Assembly (NCBI GenBank): GCA_019155185.1
Contig: CM032817.1
Location: 5,612,034-5,676,033, forward strand
Length of the DNA stretch: 64,000 nt
Reading direction: 5' to 3'
From: Beaufortia kweichowensis
Lineage: Eukaryota > Chordata > Actinopteri > Cypriniformes > Gastromyzontidae
Shown in pieces: positions 12,245-24,600 of this stretch. The first letter of the stretch is position 1; the number at the start of each line of letters is the position of its first letter. The position numbers and the translations under genes are program-made. Below the pieces are notes generated by a model. It saw only the letters and a list, made by a program, of their open reading frames with translations. It ran no database searches and was not told where the DNA came from.

Positions 12245-14390
12245 ATGATTTCCCTCACCGACTCCCAAAGTAAGACCACTATAATGTCTCACTGACAGCT
12301 TTATATCATTCAATGTCTCGCATCTATTAAGCCTAATGTCTTTATTATTTCTGTCGGTTTTAAAATCTTGTATGGATTTGGGTGCAGCTGTCACATCTGT
12401 AAATTATTCTCAGTTGAATACAGCGTTGTATTTACATTGGATTTAAAGAAATATCGAATCGCCCTAACGTAAATGTTCTAGTTAATAAATACTGATCACC
12501 AAAAGCTTTTGTAACGTTGATATCAGACTGAAATACACTAGGACGTTAACAAACCTACAAAAGCAGGTTCATGCAAATCATAAACAACGTTATAAAAATA
12601 ATCACATTGACTGGTGTTACGGTACAGTTAAGCATTACTGAATGCTAAACACACATGTATTGTTTAAGAATGAGCTATACGTGCAGATTTAACCTGTCTG
12701 TAGTAATTCATTAAAATGGATTTAATTTGTGGTCTTCTTTCTTTTCCCCAACAGAGATTGGAATAGGGCTGACAGGGTTTGGGGTGTTTTTTCTGTTCTT
12801 TGGGATGATCCTGTTTTTCGATAAAGCTCTCCTTGCAATAGGAAATGTAAGTGTTTTTATTCTCACATCAGACGCTCCTATATTTTTATTTGTATTGCAT
12901 ATATTTATATGTATTACATATTTGAACTCAATTGTGCATAGGGAAAAGTTCATTAAGATACATAAACAATGACCCCACACCCAAAGACAGTGTCCGTCTC
13001 TCTTACCTGCGTCTTGTTTCAGATCCTTTTCGTTGTCGGCCTGGCATTCGTCATTGGGTTGGAAAGGACTTTTAGGTTCTTCTTCCAGAAGCACAAGATG
13101 AAAGCCACCAGCTTCTTCTTAGGGGGCGTCTTCATCGTGCTGATCGGCTGGCCCATTTTGGGAGTCGTCCTAGAGTTTTATGGCTTCTTCCTTCTATTTA
13201 GGTATTTTTAAAGGATTGTAACACTTACAAATAAAGAAATTTTATCCAGGACAATGTTAGATACAGTGCTTGACCAATATAGGTATTTATGGCTGATATT
13301 TAGAAAGTTTAGTGTTGATATAGTTATCAGCCTAATACTAATGTCCTGATATTGTCTCTCTGCTGTTCCTATGTGAAGGGGGTTCTTTCCAGTTGTTATT
13401 GGATTCATCAGAAGAATCCCTGTACTTGGATATTTACTGAATCTTCCCTTCATTAGTGGGGTAAGTTTTATTCAGTGTACAATGAAGTGCACTGAGTTCT
13501 TTTATCTTTAAGACCGAAGTGAATTTAACGTTCTAACCAGGCACAATGCGAGCGAGTGATATCTTCCAGTATTATTTCTAGTTGTCACTGCAAAACCACA
13601 CAGCATTTTCATCTTCAGTGAGGACTGGCTGCACCTGGTTAGGAGTAAATCGATTTAAATTCACTTCAAGCGATAATTCACCATTAAATTTTTTTCCATC
13701 ATTTATTTACTCTCATGTCATTCCAAACCTGTAGTTTTGAATGACGTGAAGATATTTTTTATGTGAAGTATCCTTTTTAAATGCTTTTGCTTGCTTCAGA
13801 CTAATCCTTGAAAACTTAAAAATAACAAGGATTATTTATTAAGACTTTGTAAGGAAGTATTTTTCCTTACAAAGTCCCAATTTCTTTTGGTAGATGCTTC
13901 ACCTTAGTTATGTTTGATGATATCTGAAATTCACTAGGTGGATTCCAACCGTTGCCAAAGTTGAATCATCAGTTTAGGATAAGCATAATTACTGAAACAC
14001 AGTGGCCTTTTCTCCTTCATGCCAGAGTGTTTTGCGAGTGTCTTTGAACGTGTATTTGTTGTTCTTTTAAAGCCTTCCTAAGGCTGAGCGGACAGTCAGA
14101 CATCTTGGTCAGTCACTGCTAATTCTGTCTTGCATGTGAGCATGAACCTGCGCTTCATTTACAAACAGCATGTACAGTGTCTTGTGCTTTAATAAATAAT
14201 ATGTAAATAAGTAGTTTTATTAGTGTGTAATATTTAGATTGTAATACATTTAGTTAATATTACAGTAATTGTACTGTCAATAATCTTTATTGTTTGAATG
14301 TATTAATTTCTATTAATGTCCTAATTCTCCTTTTCCTCCTTTTTATTCCAGTACATGGACAAACTGAGCGAAAGCAACAACATGGTTTAA
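12245..14390 (+). CDS. golt1b: Vesicle transport protein GOT1B
   Basis: Small four-helix membrane protein of ER/Golgi vesicles, homologue of yeast Got1, involved in ER-Golgi and Golgi transport. Five coding exons: 12245-12269, 12755-12846, 13023-13201, 13379-13460, 14352-14390 (TAA), 417 nt, 138 residues, the same length as human. The protein opens MISLTDSQKIGIGLTGFGVF and has hydrophobic segments FLFFGMILFFDKALLAIG, ILFVVGLAFVIGLERTF, KATSFFLGGVFIVLIGWPIL and GFFLLFRGFFPVVIGFIRR. It ends DKLSESNNMV, as in vertebrate GOT1B. Intron 4 (13461-14351) holds two MITE-like inverted repeats and a transposon fragment. A likely ATTAAA polyadenylation signal is at 15012-15017. Confidence 0.96.
13516..13667. 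mobile_element. MITE-like inverted repeat in golt1b intron 4
   Basis: Perfect 13-base terminal inverted repeats GAAGTGAATTTAA (13516-13528) and TTAAATTCACTTC (13655-13667). They enclose a second inverted pair, CTAACCAGG (13533-13541) and CCTGGTTAG (13634-13642). Total about 152 bases with no coding capacity. No clear target-site duplication is seen. Confidence 0.55.
13672..13765. mobile_element. Fragment of a common fish AGTTCACC-type transposon
   Basis: The run aattcacc, then CATCATTTATTTACTCTCAT, then GTCATTCCAAACCTGTAG, resembles a very common cyprinid nonautonomous DNA element. Its usual text starts AGTTCACCCAAAAATGAAAA and continues CATCATTTACTCACCCTCATG. Recognition is from memory of fish introns. 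Confidence 0.5.
13802..13876. repeat. Two adjacent perfect hairpins in golt1b intron 4
   Basis: TAATCCTTG (13802-13810) pairs with CAAGGATTA (13826-13834). GACTTTGTAAGGAA (13843-13856) pairs with TTCCTTACAAAGTC (13863-13876) around a six-base loop. Both stems are perfect. Confidence 0.7.
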
Positions 14391-16049
14391 CAAAGACTGT
14401 GATTTTTCTTATTTATGATGGATGTCCTAAAGCTTTACCCTAAACAGCCATGTGAAACATAGGTCATTTTACCAACGCTTTATATTCAGACATGGTTCCA
14501 TTGTATGGAAGATGTCTGGGTGCGTGTGATATCTACAACACCGGAAAACAAACTGTGTGGCTTAGAAACTAAGCCACGCCCACTTCCTGCCAGACACAGC
14601 AAATGTATGGAGCTGCATCACATGGCCCAGCACCGCTGCATACTAGAGGAACACAAAGTGTATACTTGACTGCATACTTCATGAAGAAGTCAGCAGAGGT
14701 TATCCCATAAGGGACGGTTTGTTGAATGTGGTTGAGAGAGCCGCGGTCTCTATTGACTTCTGAAAGTCTGTATTCTGATATGACCATGTTATTGTGTATA
14801 TGGTATGTATTGTTTTAATGAGGAAAAGAGCCAGATTACTAATTTCTTTGCTGTCACACCCGTTTACAAGTGCGATATTTACACTTTCTGGTAAACTTTG
14901 AGATTTAACTGTGAGAGACTAATAGACCGTTATCTTCAATTTATAGCATTGTAAAATCTCAGCACTGGGATTGGATAATGGTTCATCTGCCATGAACTTT
15001 TGTAAATATATATTAAAAAATTTGCCATGAGGTCTGTGTCCTATTTATTTGCTTTTGTTTCTGGGCATTTTGCTTTATGTGACGGAGGACTCTTAACCTG
15101 TGTCATCCCTATACATGTCCAACAGACTTTTTTAATGCAAAGGTAAAGGGTGCCAAAATTCCATAAAGCTTTTTTCTTTATTTATTTCATTTAAGATTAA
15201 ATAATTAGTTCACCTAAAAATTAAACATATTGTCATTACAAACAAATTAACAATCAAAGTTATTGTGAAGCATGACAGCCCCAGTCCTCAAAAAAACACA
15301 GAAAAGAAAAGACTTTAGGAAGTCCACAAACTTTAGTTTAGATTAGTTTATTAGAATATTCAAATATATAAATTTATAGGAAGTATTTTAAGTACCTGTA
15401 TTTTCCCAGTGTTTATTTCTTTACCTAGTCTCTATCTAGTGATGTTTTTACTCCGCCACGATGTGTTGTTTGTAATACATTGCAGACACTATTTATATTT
15501 TCCCTATTAGTTGTTCACCTTCGGAAGAGCCATAAATTGAAAGTCATTTGAAGGCAGATATTTATATATCTGAAGTGTCAGCAGGGAAACCCCATCAGCC
15601 CGTTTCTGAGAAGCTGCCCTGCGTTCATTCATAAAAAACGATTGGTTGGTCTGAGACGCTTCGCTGCTGCAGGTGTAAACATATCAATACTTTTCGCCCT
15701 CCTTTTCCATTACTATTAAAAGTGAAAGTCCCATATACAGTACCAGACCTAAAAAGCATCTTAGCTAACCGAACTATACGGGAATATAGAGAACCATGCG
15801 TGTTGAAATATCTCAGGAATAAATGTAGGATTTGTTAAGTTGTATTTATATTAAAAGGCAGGGTTAACTAATTCGTCTAAAAGGTTCGCGGTCCGGCCCC
15901 GTTGTGAATCAATGGGATTTGACCTATAGCTGAAGACTAATTCATTCAACATTCCTCCACCCTGATGATTATAAATAAGGAGAGCCGTCATTGTCTTCAT
16001 TCTTGATTTTTCCTCGAAGACTCAACACCTGAAAAGGACATCTGAAGCT
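14391..16049. other. golt1b 3' UTR and spx upstream region
   Basis: golt1b 3' UTR probably runs to the ATTAAA at 15012-15017. A short AGTTCACC-type transposon fragment is at about 15203-15230 (agttcacctaaaaatta). From about 15860 the sequence becomes the spexin promoter. No further gene is seen. Confidence 0.5.
15970..15977 (+). promoter_or_regulatory. TATA box of spexin
   Basis: TATAAATA about 30 bases upstream of the probable transcription start (around 16000) and 80 bases upstream of the spx start codon. A focused TATA promoter suits a regulated neuropeptide gene and contrasts with the TATA-less, GC-richer promoters of neighbouring genes. Confidence 0.6.
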
Positions 16050-17165
16050 ATGAAAGTAAGACTACATCCATGCACTTATACTCTCTTTCATCCGTTAACA
16101 TGCTACTGAATAATGAAACAGAGAAGTTGGGTGTTGATATTATAGCCTTTGAAGTAATTGTTAGATCACCAGACCGAGCTATTGGTTACTAAAGTTAAAA
16201 AACAATAATGTTGGTGTTTTATATTAATGTTAAATGGCTCCATTTAGGAAGATTAAATATGGTTTTATTTTATAAATGGTAATCAGCTCTTTAAAAACAT
16301 GGTTACAACATTTACTAGTTTTACACTATGGTTAGTATTTTTATACTGGATAGCTTTTACGCACGGGAAAATGAATGGTAACCATTTTACGCACAATGTT
16401 ATTCACCTTCAAAGGAAAGAAAACCTTATACCATGTGATAAACCCGCATTTTTCAAATACTCTGCATGTGATTAATGTTGTTTGAACCTTATTTTTATTT
16501 GATCTTTACAGGGTTTGAAAACTCTTTCGGCGTACGCGCTCGCGCTCTTACTTCTGTCCACGTTTGTGTCTCATTCCCGGAGCGCACCAAAGGTAACAGA
16601 CGCACGATGTTTCGCTCCTGATATTTTATTATTTTACATGAACTTGTGCAAGTAATTAATCTTTCTTGTTTAAAGGGAAGCTTTCAGCGTAGGAACTGGA
16701 CGCCCCAAGCAATGTTATATCTAAAGGGCACACGTAAGTTACTTTAAAATTCATGTACAATGCTACTTTTTCATTCTTGCATTTTTAAAAAATGTAAATA
16801 ACTTTTTTTAACGTTCTTATTGTTTATAATAGAGGGACGGCGCTTTGTGGCTGAGGACAGAAACGAAGGGGACCTGTACGACACAATTCGTTTGGGTATG
16901 AACACCTGAATATGTAATCGGGCAACGAAGTTCATTTACAATTACACAGTACACCTGTACAAAACAACTGTTCTATGAACACTAATATAAAGTTTTATTG
17001 AACTATTCCTATAGATGTATATCACAAGCTTTTTCTGCCCTGATTTAATCTACTCTGTCCACAGAATCACGCAGTCAGAACACAGAAAATCTGAGCATCT
17101 CCAAAGCAGCTGCCTTTCTCTTAAATGTTCTTCAACAAGTCAGAGATGATGGTGAGCCTTACTGA
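16050..17165 (+). CDS. spx: Spexin neuropeptide precursor
   Basis: Secreted precursor of the amidated peptide spexin, a galanin-receptor 2/3 ligand implicated in feeding, metabolism and reproduction. Five coding exons: 16050-16055 (only ATG AAA), 16512-16592, 16676-16733, 16833-16895, 17065-17165 (TGA), 309 nt, 102 residues. Residues 1 to about 25 form a signal peptide (LKTLSAYALALLLLSTFVSH). The mature peptide is NWTPQAMLYLKGTQ, preceded by RR and followed by GRR, which gives C-terminal amidation after dibasic cleavage; Q is split between exons 3 and 4. The C-terminal part reads NLSISKAAAFLLNVLQQVRD and ends DGEPY. A TATA box lies at 15970. The gene is convergent with gys2, an arrangement I also recall for SPX-GYS2 in mammals. 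A cryptic GT donor at 17152 lies inside the last codons; reading through it gives the short EPY end, which I favour. Confidence 0.94.
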
Positions 17166-18006
17166 AACCAGCTAAAAGAATGACATAGTCATCTGCGTAT
17201 TTCAATTGGTGTGAGCCACGTAGAGTTTCAAAAAGTTCATCTTCAGCTACAAGAATATCTGTGTTCAAGTCCCTGAAAGCTTTTGCGACATTCATCAATT
17301 ACTGTTTGCAGATAACGATAGTTTGTTTATGTGGCTCTTATATCAAACTGCAAGTCATTGGAACTGGTTTGGTTATTTCACTAAAAACTAAGTACTTCAA
17401 AGAATACAGCAAAGACTATTAGTAAGGCATTTTCCATTTCTTTGTTTTATTATAGGTAAAATATTAGGATGTTTTTTCAAGTCATATCATCCTGAACTAT
17501 TTATGATGATTAAAATGTGTATAATATATATTACCTGTACAGATATTTAGTTTCTTTTCATTTTCTCATGTTAAATCAACATTTAAATTAATGCCATGTG
17601 AAATACACCTGGAGAATGTGCAAACATTTTCTCAAATAATTAAACAATTTGCACTGAATTGCTAGGGTGTGTGAGATTTATTGTGATTGTTTATACACCA
17701 ATATCTTAGTAGTGAAATGACATACAGGGGTCCAAAGATCTAAAACCAAGAGTGAAAATGCTAAATGTATTTCATTACAAATTATACATTTATCTGAATA
17801 GTTTTTTCCCCAAAAATCTTACATTCAAACAAGCTTTAAAGTTCACAGATTAAGGATTATTTAAACTTTTAAGGATTATTATTAATGGGATAATACTGTA
17901 TCATAATTTTATCCAAAAGCTTTCCAGTAACAAAAGTCCTAGAGTAACAACTAGAGTTTTAGATCTTAGGAACCGTAAGGGTGAGATGAGCAAGAAGGTG
18001 CAGATC
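17166..18006. other. spx and gys2 convergent 3' flanks
   Basis: AT-rich sequence between the two stop codons holding both 3' UTRs. On the minus strand AATAAA lies at 17677-17682 and could end gys2. No coding signal. Confidence 0.45.
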
Positions 18007-18634
18007 CTAATTCCCGTTTAGCTCTGGTTGTTTCTTCTTACCCTCCGGCTCCGCACCCAGAGTGAAAGGTGCTTTGATGTTCTGTCTGTCTCTCTCCGCC
18101 TCCTCATCTTCATCATACGACTCGTCATCTTCCTCATCGCTGTGGTGAGGGGTGGAGTGGAGGGAGGCAGATGGGGAAGGTGGTACTGAGGTGGGACGGG
18201 GGTAGCGGAAACCTTGTGTCTATGGAAACAGTCAATTATACAGATAATCGCACAAGGGTTTCCACGTTCATGAAGACTTTGACAAGGACAGAACAGGTAC
18301 ATGAATCTGAGTGTTAACAGGGCTTACCGGAGAAAAGTTGAGGTGGTCCATTTTGAATTTTGCAGGAAAGGATCTGCTGAGGGCCAGATGTCTGGCATGC
18401 ATGTAGAACTGAGCAGAGACAAACACAGGTCATGCTTTTTTCATTTTATAATGAAACAGGATTGCAATAGAACTGTTTCTATAGCTCAACGGCTAGACTT
18501 TGGTTCCTAGGGAATGTATGAATGGATAAAATTTATCAGTATTGTACTGTAAATGCCTTTTAGTTGCTTTGGAAAAACGTCTTTCAAAAGCATAAAATGT
18601 AAAAAATATTCTATACCATTTTATCATATTAAAC

Positions 18635-18671
<37 letters not shown>

Positions 18672-21600
18672 GTTGTTGTTGTTGTTATTGTTATTAATAA
18701 TAATAATATTATAAGTTTTATACACTTTATATCTAGTGTCCTGTTTATACATTAGTTCAGAGAGATTCTCAAGCCACTCACTCGTCCAAGATATCTCCAG
18801 TCTAACAGATCAGAGAGTCTCTCTGTACGGTTACGCTGGATTATCCTCTGTCGCCGTGACTGCTGACAAAAGGAAAACATGAACTGTGTCAGCTGGTTAC
18901 AGGACTCATCCGCAGAACGGAAACGCCGGTCCACAATGTAGATTCCTATGGCAGACGACAGAACTCGAGTTCAAATGCAATTCAGGCAATACAAATACAC
19001 TCACATGAGCAATATACTTTTACAAAATACAACCATATTCAGATGGGTCAGAAATGTGTTCTTCCATGAAACAGCCAAATCCAGACAGATTGGTTGTGAC
19101 GCTGGGAATTCCCATAACGGTACACTCGCCTGAACACATCACAAGTTATTACCAAGGGCAAGGTAATGCATGGGTACAAAAACAAAACAATACACAAATG
19201 TACAAAATGTGCATTAAATTGTGTTTTATGATTATTGGCATATAAATAAAATTGCATAGCCATACATTACACAGGCCGTGCACACTGAATACATGGTATT
19301 GATCTGAAGACAAATGTACTACCAGTGTAAACGTGAATGGGAGGTGGAGCTATATTGTGAGGGCCACATTTTTTTAAACATCTTCACAAATACACTGAAG
19401 ACGGGTTTGCTTTTAATCTAATAAATCAACAGTTTCTATTAGGGTTAAATGTGACTATACCATCCATACCACATTCCCTCACCAATATAGCTTGAAATGT
19501 TTGTTTCTGTTTGTGTGTCCATTCTGTGTACAACCTGGTGTGTAGCCCCACGGTTCATAATAAGAAGGAAACACTCCGAGATGGCAGCCACGCACAAACT
19601 CCTCATAATCCATGGGCAGCAGAGGACTAGTGGATGATAGGAACTCTGGATGGAACACAACCTGACACAACAACAGCTATCTTTAACACTTGGTTCTTCA
19701 TGGGCAACCTACGGGATACAGAAGTTAAACCATTACAATAAACTACAAACCTTCACTCTGTCATTACGTCCATTGAAGAGGCCGATTCTCCGGACATTGC
19801 TCAGGATTGGGTCCGTCGAGTCTTCTAGCATGTTGTGTGTTGTTACAGGTGGGAGAGAGTGTCTCTACAGTAAAACAGGATTTAACAACAGTAAGAATGG
19901 TTTGTAAATCGATTTATAAATTTGGCTACATTTATTGGATATGTATATGTTTTCATATTTGTATACTCTGATGCTACTTAATGTTGAATTTTTTTTTTTT
20001 TTTATTATTATTATTATTTTTTTAAAATTGTTTTGGCTGTTTGTATTGTAAAATGATAGATAAATAAATAATAATAAAATAAATAAATAAATAAATTTGG
20101 ATACATTTTACTATTATTCTGCTAACATGGTTCATATATAATGTTTATTTGAAAAAGTAAATTTATAATCCTAAATTTTAAGTCCTTAAAAACCACACTT
20201 TAAGAATTTCATATAATATTATTCCATTGAAATCGAACTAAATTTAAACCCCCAAATTCCATTTGAATTCATGAACATGAAGAATCATGTAAAAAAATTT
20301 TAATTAAACAAATATTTTAGACGATGGAGAAAATTTTTTTGTTAACTATCCATAAAGAGTAATTCTTATAGAAAGAAAAGAGCAATAAAAGTTTTTACAT
20401 TTTGTTAGCATCTTAATACCAAAATAAAAAATAGCTCCATATGGTTTTAACTCGGGTTATACACATTATTCTTCCTATTAAATCCCAAAGACTGAGCCAC
20501 TTATAAAACAGGAAAATGGCCTTTAACCCTCCAGAAAAATTACTCTCATTTTTTACTCTCATTCCTTCTTTATAAACAAATACCTATGCGAACGGATCAA
20601 TAGCTTCTTCTGTAGCTCCCGAAATATTGATGCGCAGATAAATCTACCTCCAGTGGCTGTATATTGACTTATTCCTCATAGCATTGCCATTAAGAAGCTG
20701 TTGAATAAATCTCAGTAACACATTCAATCAATCGACCGCAAACAGGCAGGAAACGGGGTTAAATACGTCACTGAACACTTCAACATAAGCCTCTGCCAGC
20801 AGCCCAGGAGAATGATTCAGGGGATTCAACCTCAGATTTAGAGAGCTGTACTAAGTCGATATTCACTATAACCTAAAGCTGACCTTTGATTAGAACCCAT
20901 TCATAAAAACAGATGCAGGAGAGAATGAATGAAGACCGCTAAATGCTTTTATTCATTACATCTTGGATGTCCATCTTTGGACACGGCACTAGTTTGTGCT
21001 GATGAAGTGATGGTTTAAAAGAGAGCGAACATTTCATTTAAAGGGACAGTTCACCTAAAAATGAAAATTGTGCCATTTATGTGATTTAAGTGATTTTTTT
21101 CTTTAGCAGAATAATAAGCAGATAAGACAATCGTATTAGAGTATTTGAGTTGTTTACCATTTTTGAAGAGATAGTGGTTTCATCATTTATTCATGATTTA
21201 AGTCATACTTGCTTTGGAAGGGTGAGCTTCTTGTCATTTATGGTACAACATTAATCTTACCTGTGTTGCATAAATAGCCCTCTTCATGATTGTGAAGTCG
21301 TCTCTGTCCAAAATTTTGTTCATATCTGGGATCTCACCCCTGTAAATGCAGAATTTCATTAAAGGAGACTCCATACAGGCAACACTTAGTACACGCCCCG
21401 CCTTTCCTAACAATCACGTAAGAACTGACCCAATTACATCACAAAATGTCATTATGAATATCCAATACATTGACAACTTCTTACGGAAGTGTGAAGGCGT
21501 CTCATCAACACTTTAAGAAAAGGTTACATGGCCACTCCAGATTATAACATCAGATACTTTCTGTTGTTTACTGCCACACAAATACTGAGCCATGCTCAGA

Positions 21601-24600
21601 CAAAAAGAAGTATTTACAAAAGATGCTAACCTTAACAAGCTCTCATAAAGCCTTTTGCCAAACTTCTCCTTTACTGACTGGGCTGTGTCCCTGTGAGGAA
21701 GAAGAAGGACAATCGGGTTAAATCTTATACACTGGACATTTTACGAATATACACATTTCATGATCAGGACTGTAAGCAACAAATGTAAACTTTATGCACC
21801 ACAGCTGCTTGCGTACAGCCTGTCCTTTTAGAGACTCCACGTTGAAGTTGTTGGTCTTGGCGGGCATGATGAAAAACACAACCACTGTGACATCATTCTT
21901 ATGAACCTGAGAGCCAGTGCACATACAAACAAACGCAGTCATGAACTGAATTCATTTAGGATGTGAATGTGAATTCAGGATGTGAATTCATTTATATCAT
22001 GTTGTTCGGTTACCAGCATTCTTCAAAATATATTCTTTTGTGTCCTGGGTGAGTTATTGATTAACATTTTCATAATTTATTGATTAACTTTAATACTGGT
22101 TCATATTGGCACCACTGCTGTATGGTTTCTAAAGTAGAAAAGTAAATGTTTATACCCTTAGCAGATAGTTTAATCTGGACAGAGATTCAAGGAACAGGTC
22201 TGCTCCCTTATTAGAAAACTCATATCGCCCTGCAATGAAGAAGAATAGGGTCTTCTCCAGGTTAAAGTCCAGATGGCTGTCAGTGAGAAGATATTTTTTT
22301 TAATTCATAACAATAAAACAAGAAGGGTGTATATTGCATGCTTTAAATACACATTAAAATATTCATAGGAATACTTTATACTCTAACCCATAGAAGTGGC
22401 CTCTTACAAACTCCTGGATCTTGGATTTGTTTGTGGAGTGCAGGTTTTGGAACTCATGCATGGCTGAGAACTTCCTTACATTCAGACCATTAGGGGTGAC
22501 AACGTCTGTATAGTAAAGTGTTGTAAATTTTGATCATGAAAGTAACCACATGCATACTTAAAAGCTTATTTTTTCAACAAATAAATAAATAACTTTATCC
22601 AACCCGGTTGTCTATGGAGAATGTGATTGGCTTCCACGGCTGTGATCTGGGACACAGTGGTAAAGACATGTGCGCAGTGTACCGCAGCTCTCTCCAAACA
22701 GTACCGATGATAGATCTGTCTCTCTCCTGCTTCTCTGTCTATGTTGAACTGCATCACACAAATAATAAAACAATGATAATAAGAATGACCTGAGATAAGG
22801 TGCAAGCTCACATTAAAAAGCATGCCGGTAAATTGTCAAGAAGTTCAACCAAAAACATTTGAGCGATCTCCCTCATCAGCAGAGATGGGAAGTCCCCCTG
22901 GGACTAACAGGTAATTGCATCTACCGCAAAACCATGAGATGCTGTCAATTATCCTTCAATCAACATCTGCAACCTTCAGGCATGATGACCTTTATGCTTT
23001 CTGCACCAGGGCCAATTATCACCACACATATTCTCACACTCTTTCGGCTCAAGCTATAATAAAGCGTTGACCTCGACGCATCTGATTGTTCTGGGACTCG
23101 TTCTAAATATCAAACAAATGTGAGGTCATTTGTTTTTTGATACAATTCGATAAGAAACACATGTATACAAACACAATTTACTCTAAAAGGTCCAAAGTAT
23201 GGATAGGAAGAAATGATTTACATTGGGGTGCAACAACCTATTCATAATTTTGCATCAATGGTTGCACAACCTATTAAATAATTAAAACGTACCTTGTCCA
23301 GGTTGTTGTAAAAGTCTGCGTTACCTGCACACAGGTAACGCCCCAGCAGGGTGGCATGTGTGGTGAAAATAGTTGCCAAAGGAATTTTGCGAGAGCGGCT
23401 CAGTACAAGTCCAGTCCCGGCTTGCCATTCGTGGAAATGAGCGATTACGTTGGGCTTGTCCTGAAGTTGGTCTGTTAGCTGCAGGTTAGCAGATGCAAAA
23501 TGTGGGAAGTTTACAAAACAGAATTTAAATTCACAAACCGCTACTGCAAAACTACTCACGCACCTCCTTGAAGAACCAGGCCACAAGAGACCCAAAGATA
23601 AGCGAGTCATTGGCCTCCCTGTCGTGATAGGGCAGCCCGATGCTAGATGCGTTCCACAGATCTCCCTTCCACCTGTCCAGGTTCCAGGCAGCCGCCCCAA
23701 TATCAAACAGAATAACATATGGACTACCCTCAATCAACCAGCGGCCAAAGTGCACCTGCATGTGGAGAGATTATATTGACATCCAAATAGACATACCACA
23801 TTTGGAAACTTAGTAAAGATAAATAGGTTAAATTGAGCTTGCATTAAAATACTAAGCACTATTTTTAGTTTTTTTATTTGTCTTTTTAATTTTCTGATTT
23901 GTTTTATTTTTCTGATTCTACATTGCGTACCTCTGTAGCTTAGTTGTAAAAAGTGCAATGCAAATAAAATTGAATTGAATTAAATGCTTTTTAATTCCAT
24001 TTGATGCAAATACTTTACCACAGACCCAAACTAAAGATCAGCATATCTTTATGATGTTACATATATAAACAATATGTGTTCAATTTAACCTAATTATTAC
24101 TTACTGAGATAGAGGAACCCTGTAAAATATAATTATAAATGTAAAATAGCTTCCCTCTAATTTTAATTATTGTAGCATTTTGTAAATTGACAACTAATGC
24201 CTTTTTATACCAAAATATGAAGGTACTGTAAATATATACTCTTATATATATTTACCAGGTAAACATTAATATGGGATGGCAAGATGATCTTATAGTGCCC
24301 CTGCTGGTGCTGTAACATCCAAAGATATTTTATGTGCTTTCTTTCTCTAAAACAACACTCTAGTGACATCTACTGGTCAATAATTAAACCTAACAACCAT
24401 TTATTTTAGAAGCAATCTATTAGCAAACTATCTAAGTAAATATAACAGTCCCTAACATCAGTTCACAGTTATCAGTGTACTCCTATCAGGACATTATCAA
24501 TAACTGTATGCGAGATACCTGACAGCCATTATTATTCAAGGAGTCTATGGCCACTTTTATGGCTTGGTTTGGAGGTTCACATGGTTCCACCTGTGTCTTG

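Noticed and set aside
18478..18510. Possible tRNA gene
   Set aside because: Only the A-box-like part is present; no cloverleaf pairing or intact B box. The flanking text matches a degraded tRNA-derived SINE.
23560..23563. Outer donor gtgagt for gys2 exon 3
   Set aside because: It looks stronger than gtgcgt four bases earlier, but using it adds four bases and breaks the frame into exon 4. The inner site gives exactly 64 codons and the family sequence FFKE-LTD.
23930..23990. Possible LINE tail (gcaatgcaaataaaattgaattgaatt)
   Set aside because: The ATTGA-like tail is suggestive, but no reverse transcriptase or other LINE sequence is found next to it, so the class cannot be supported.
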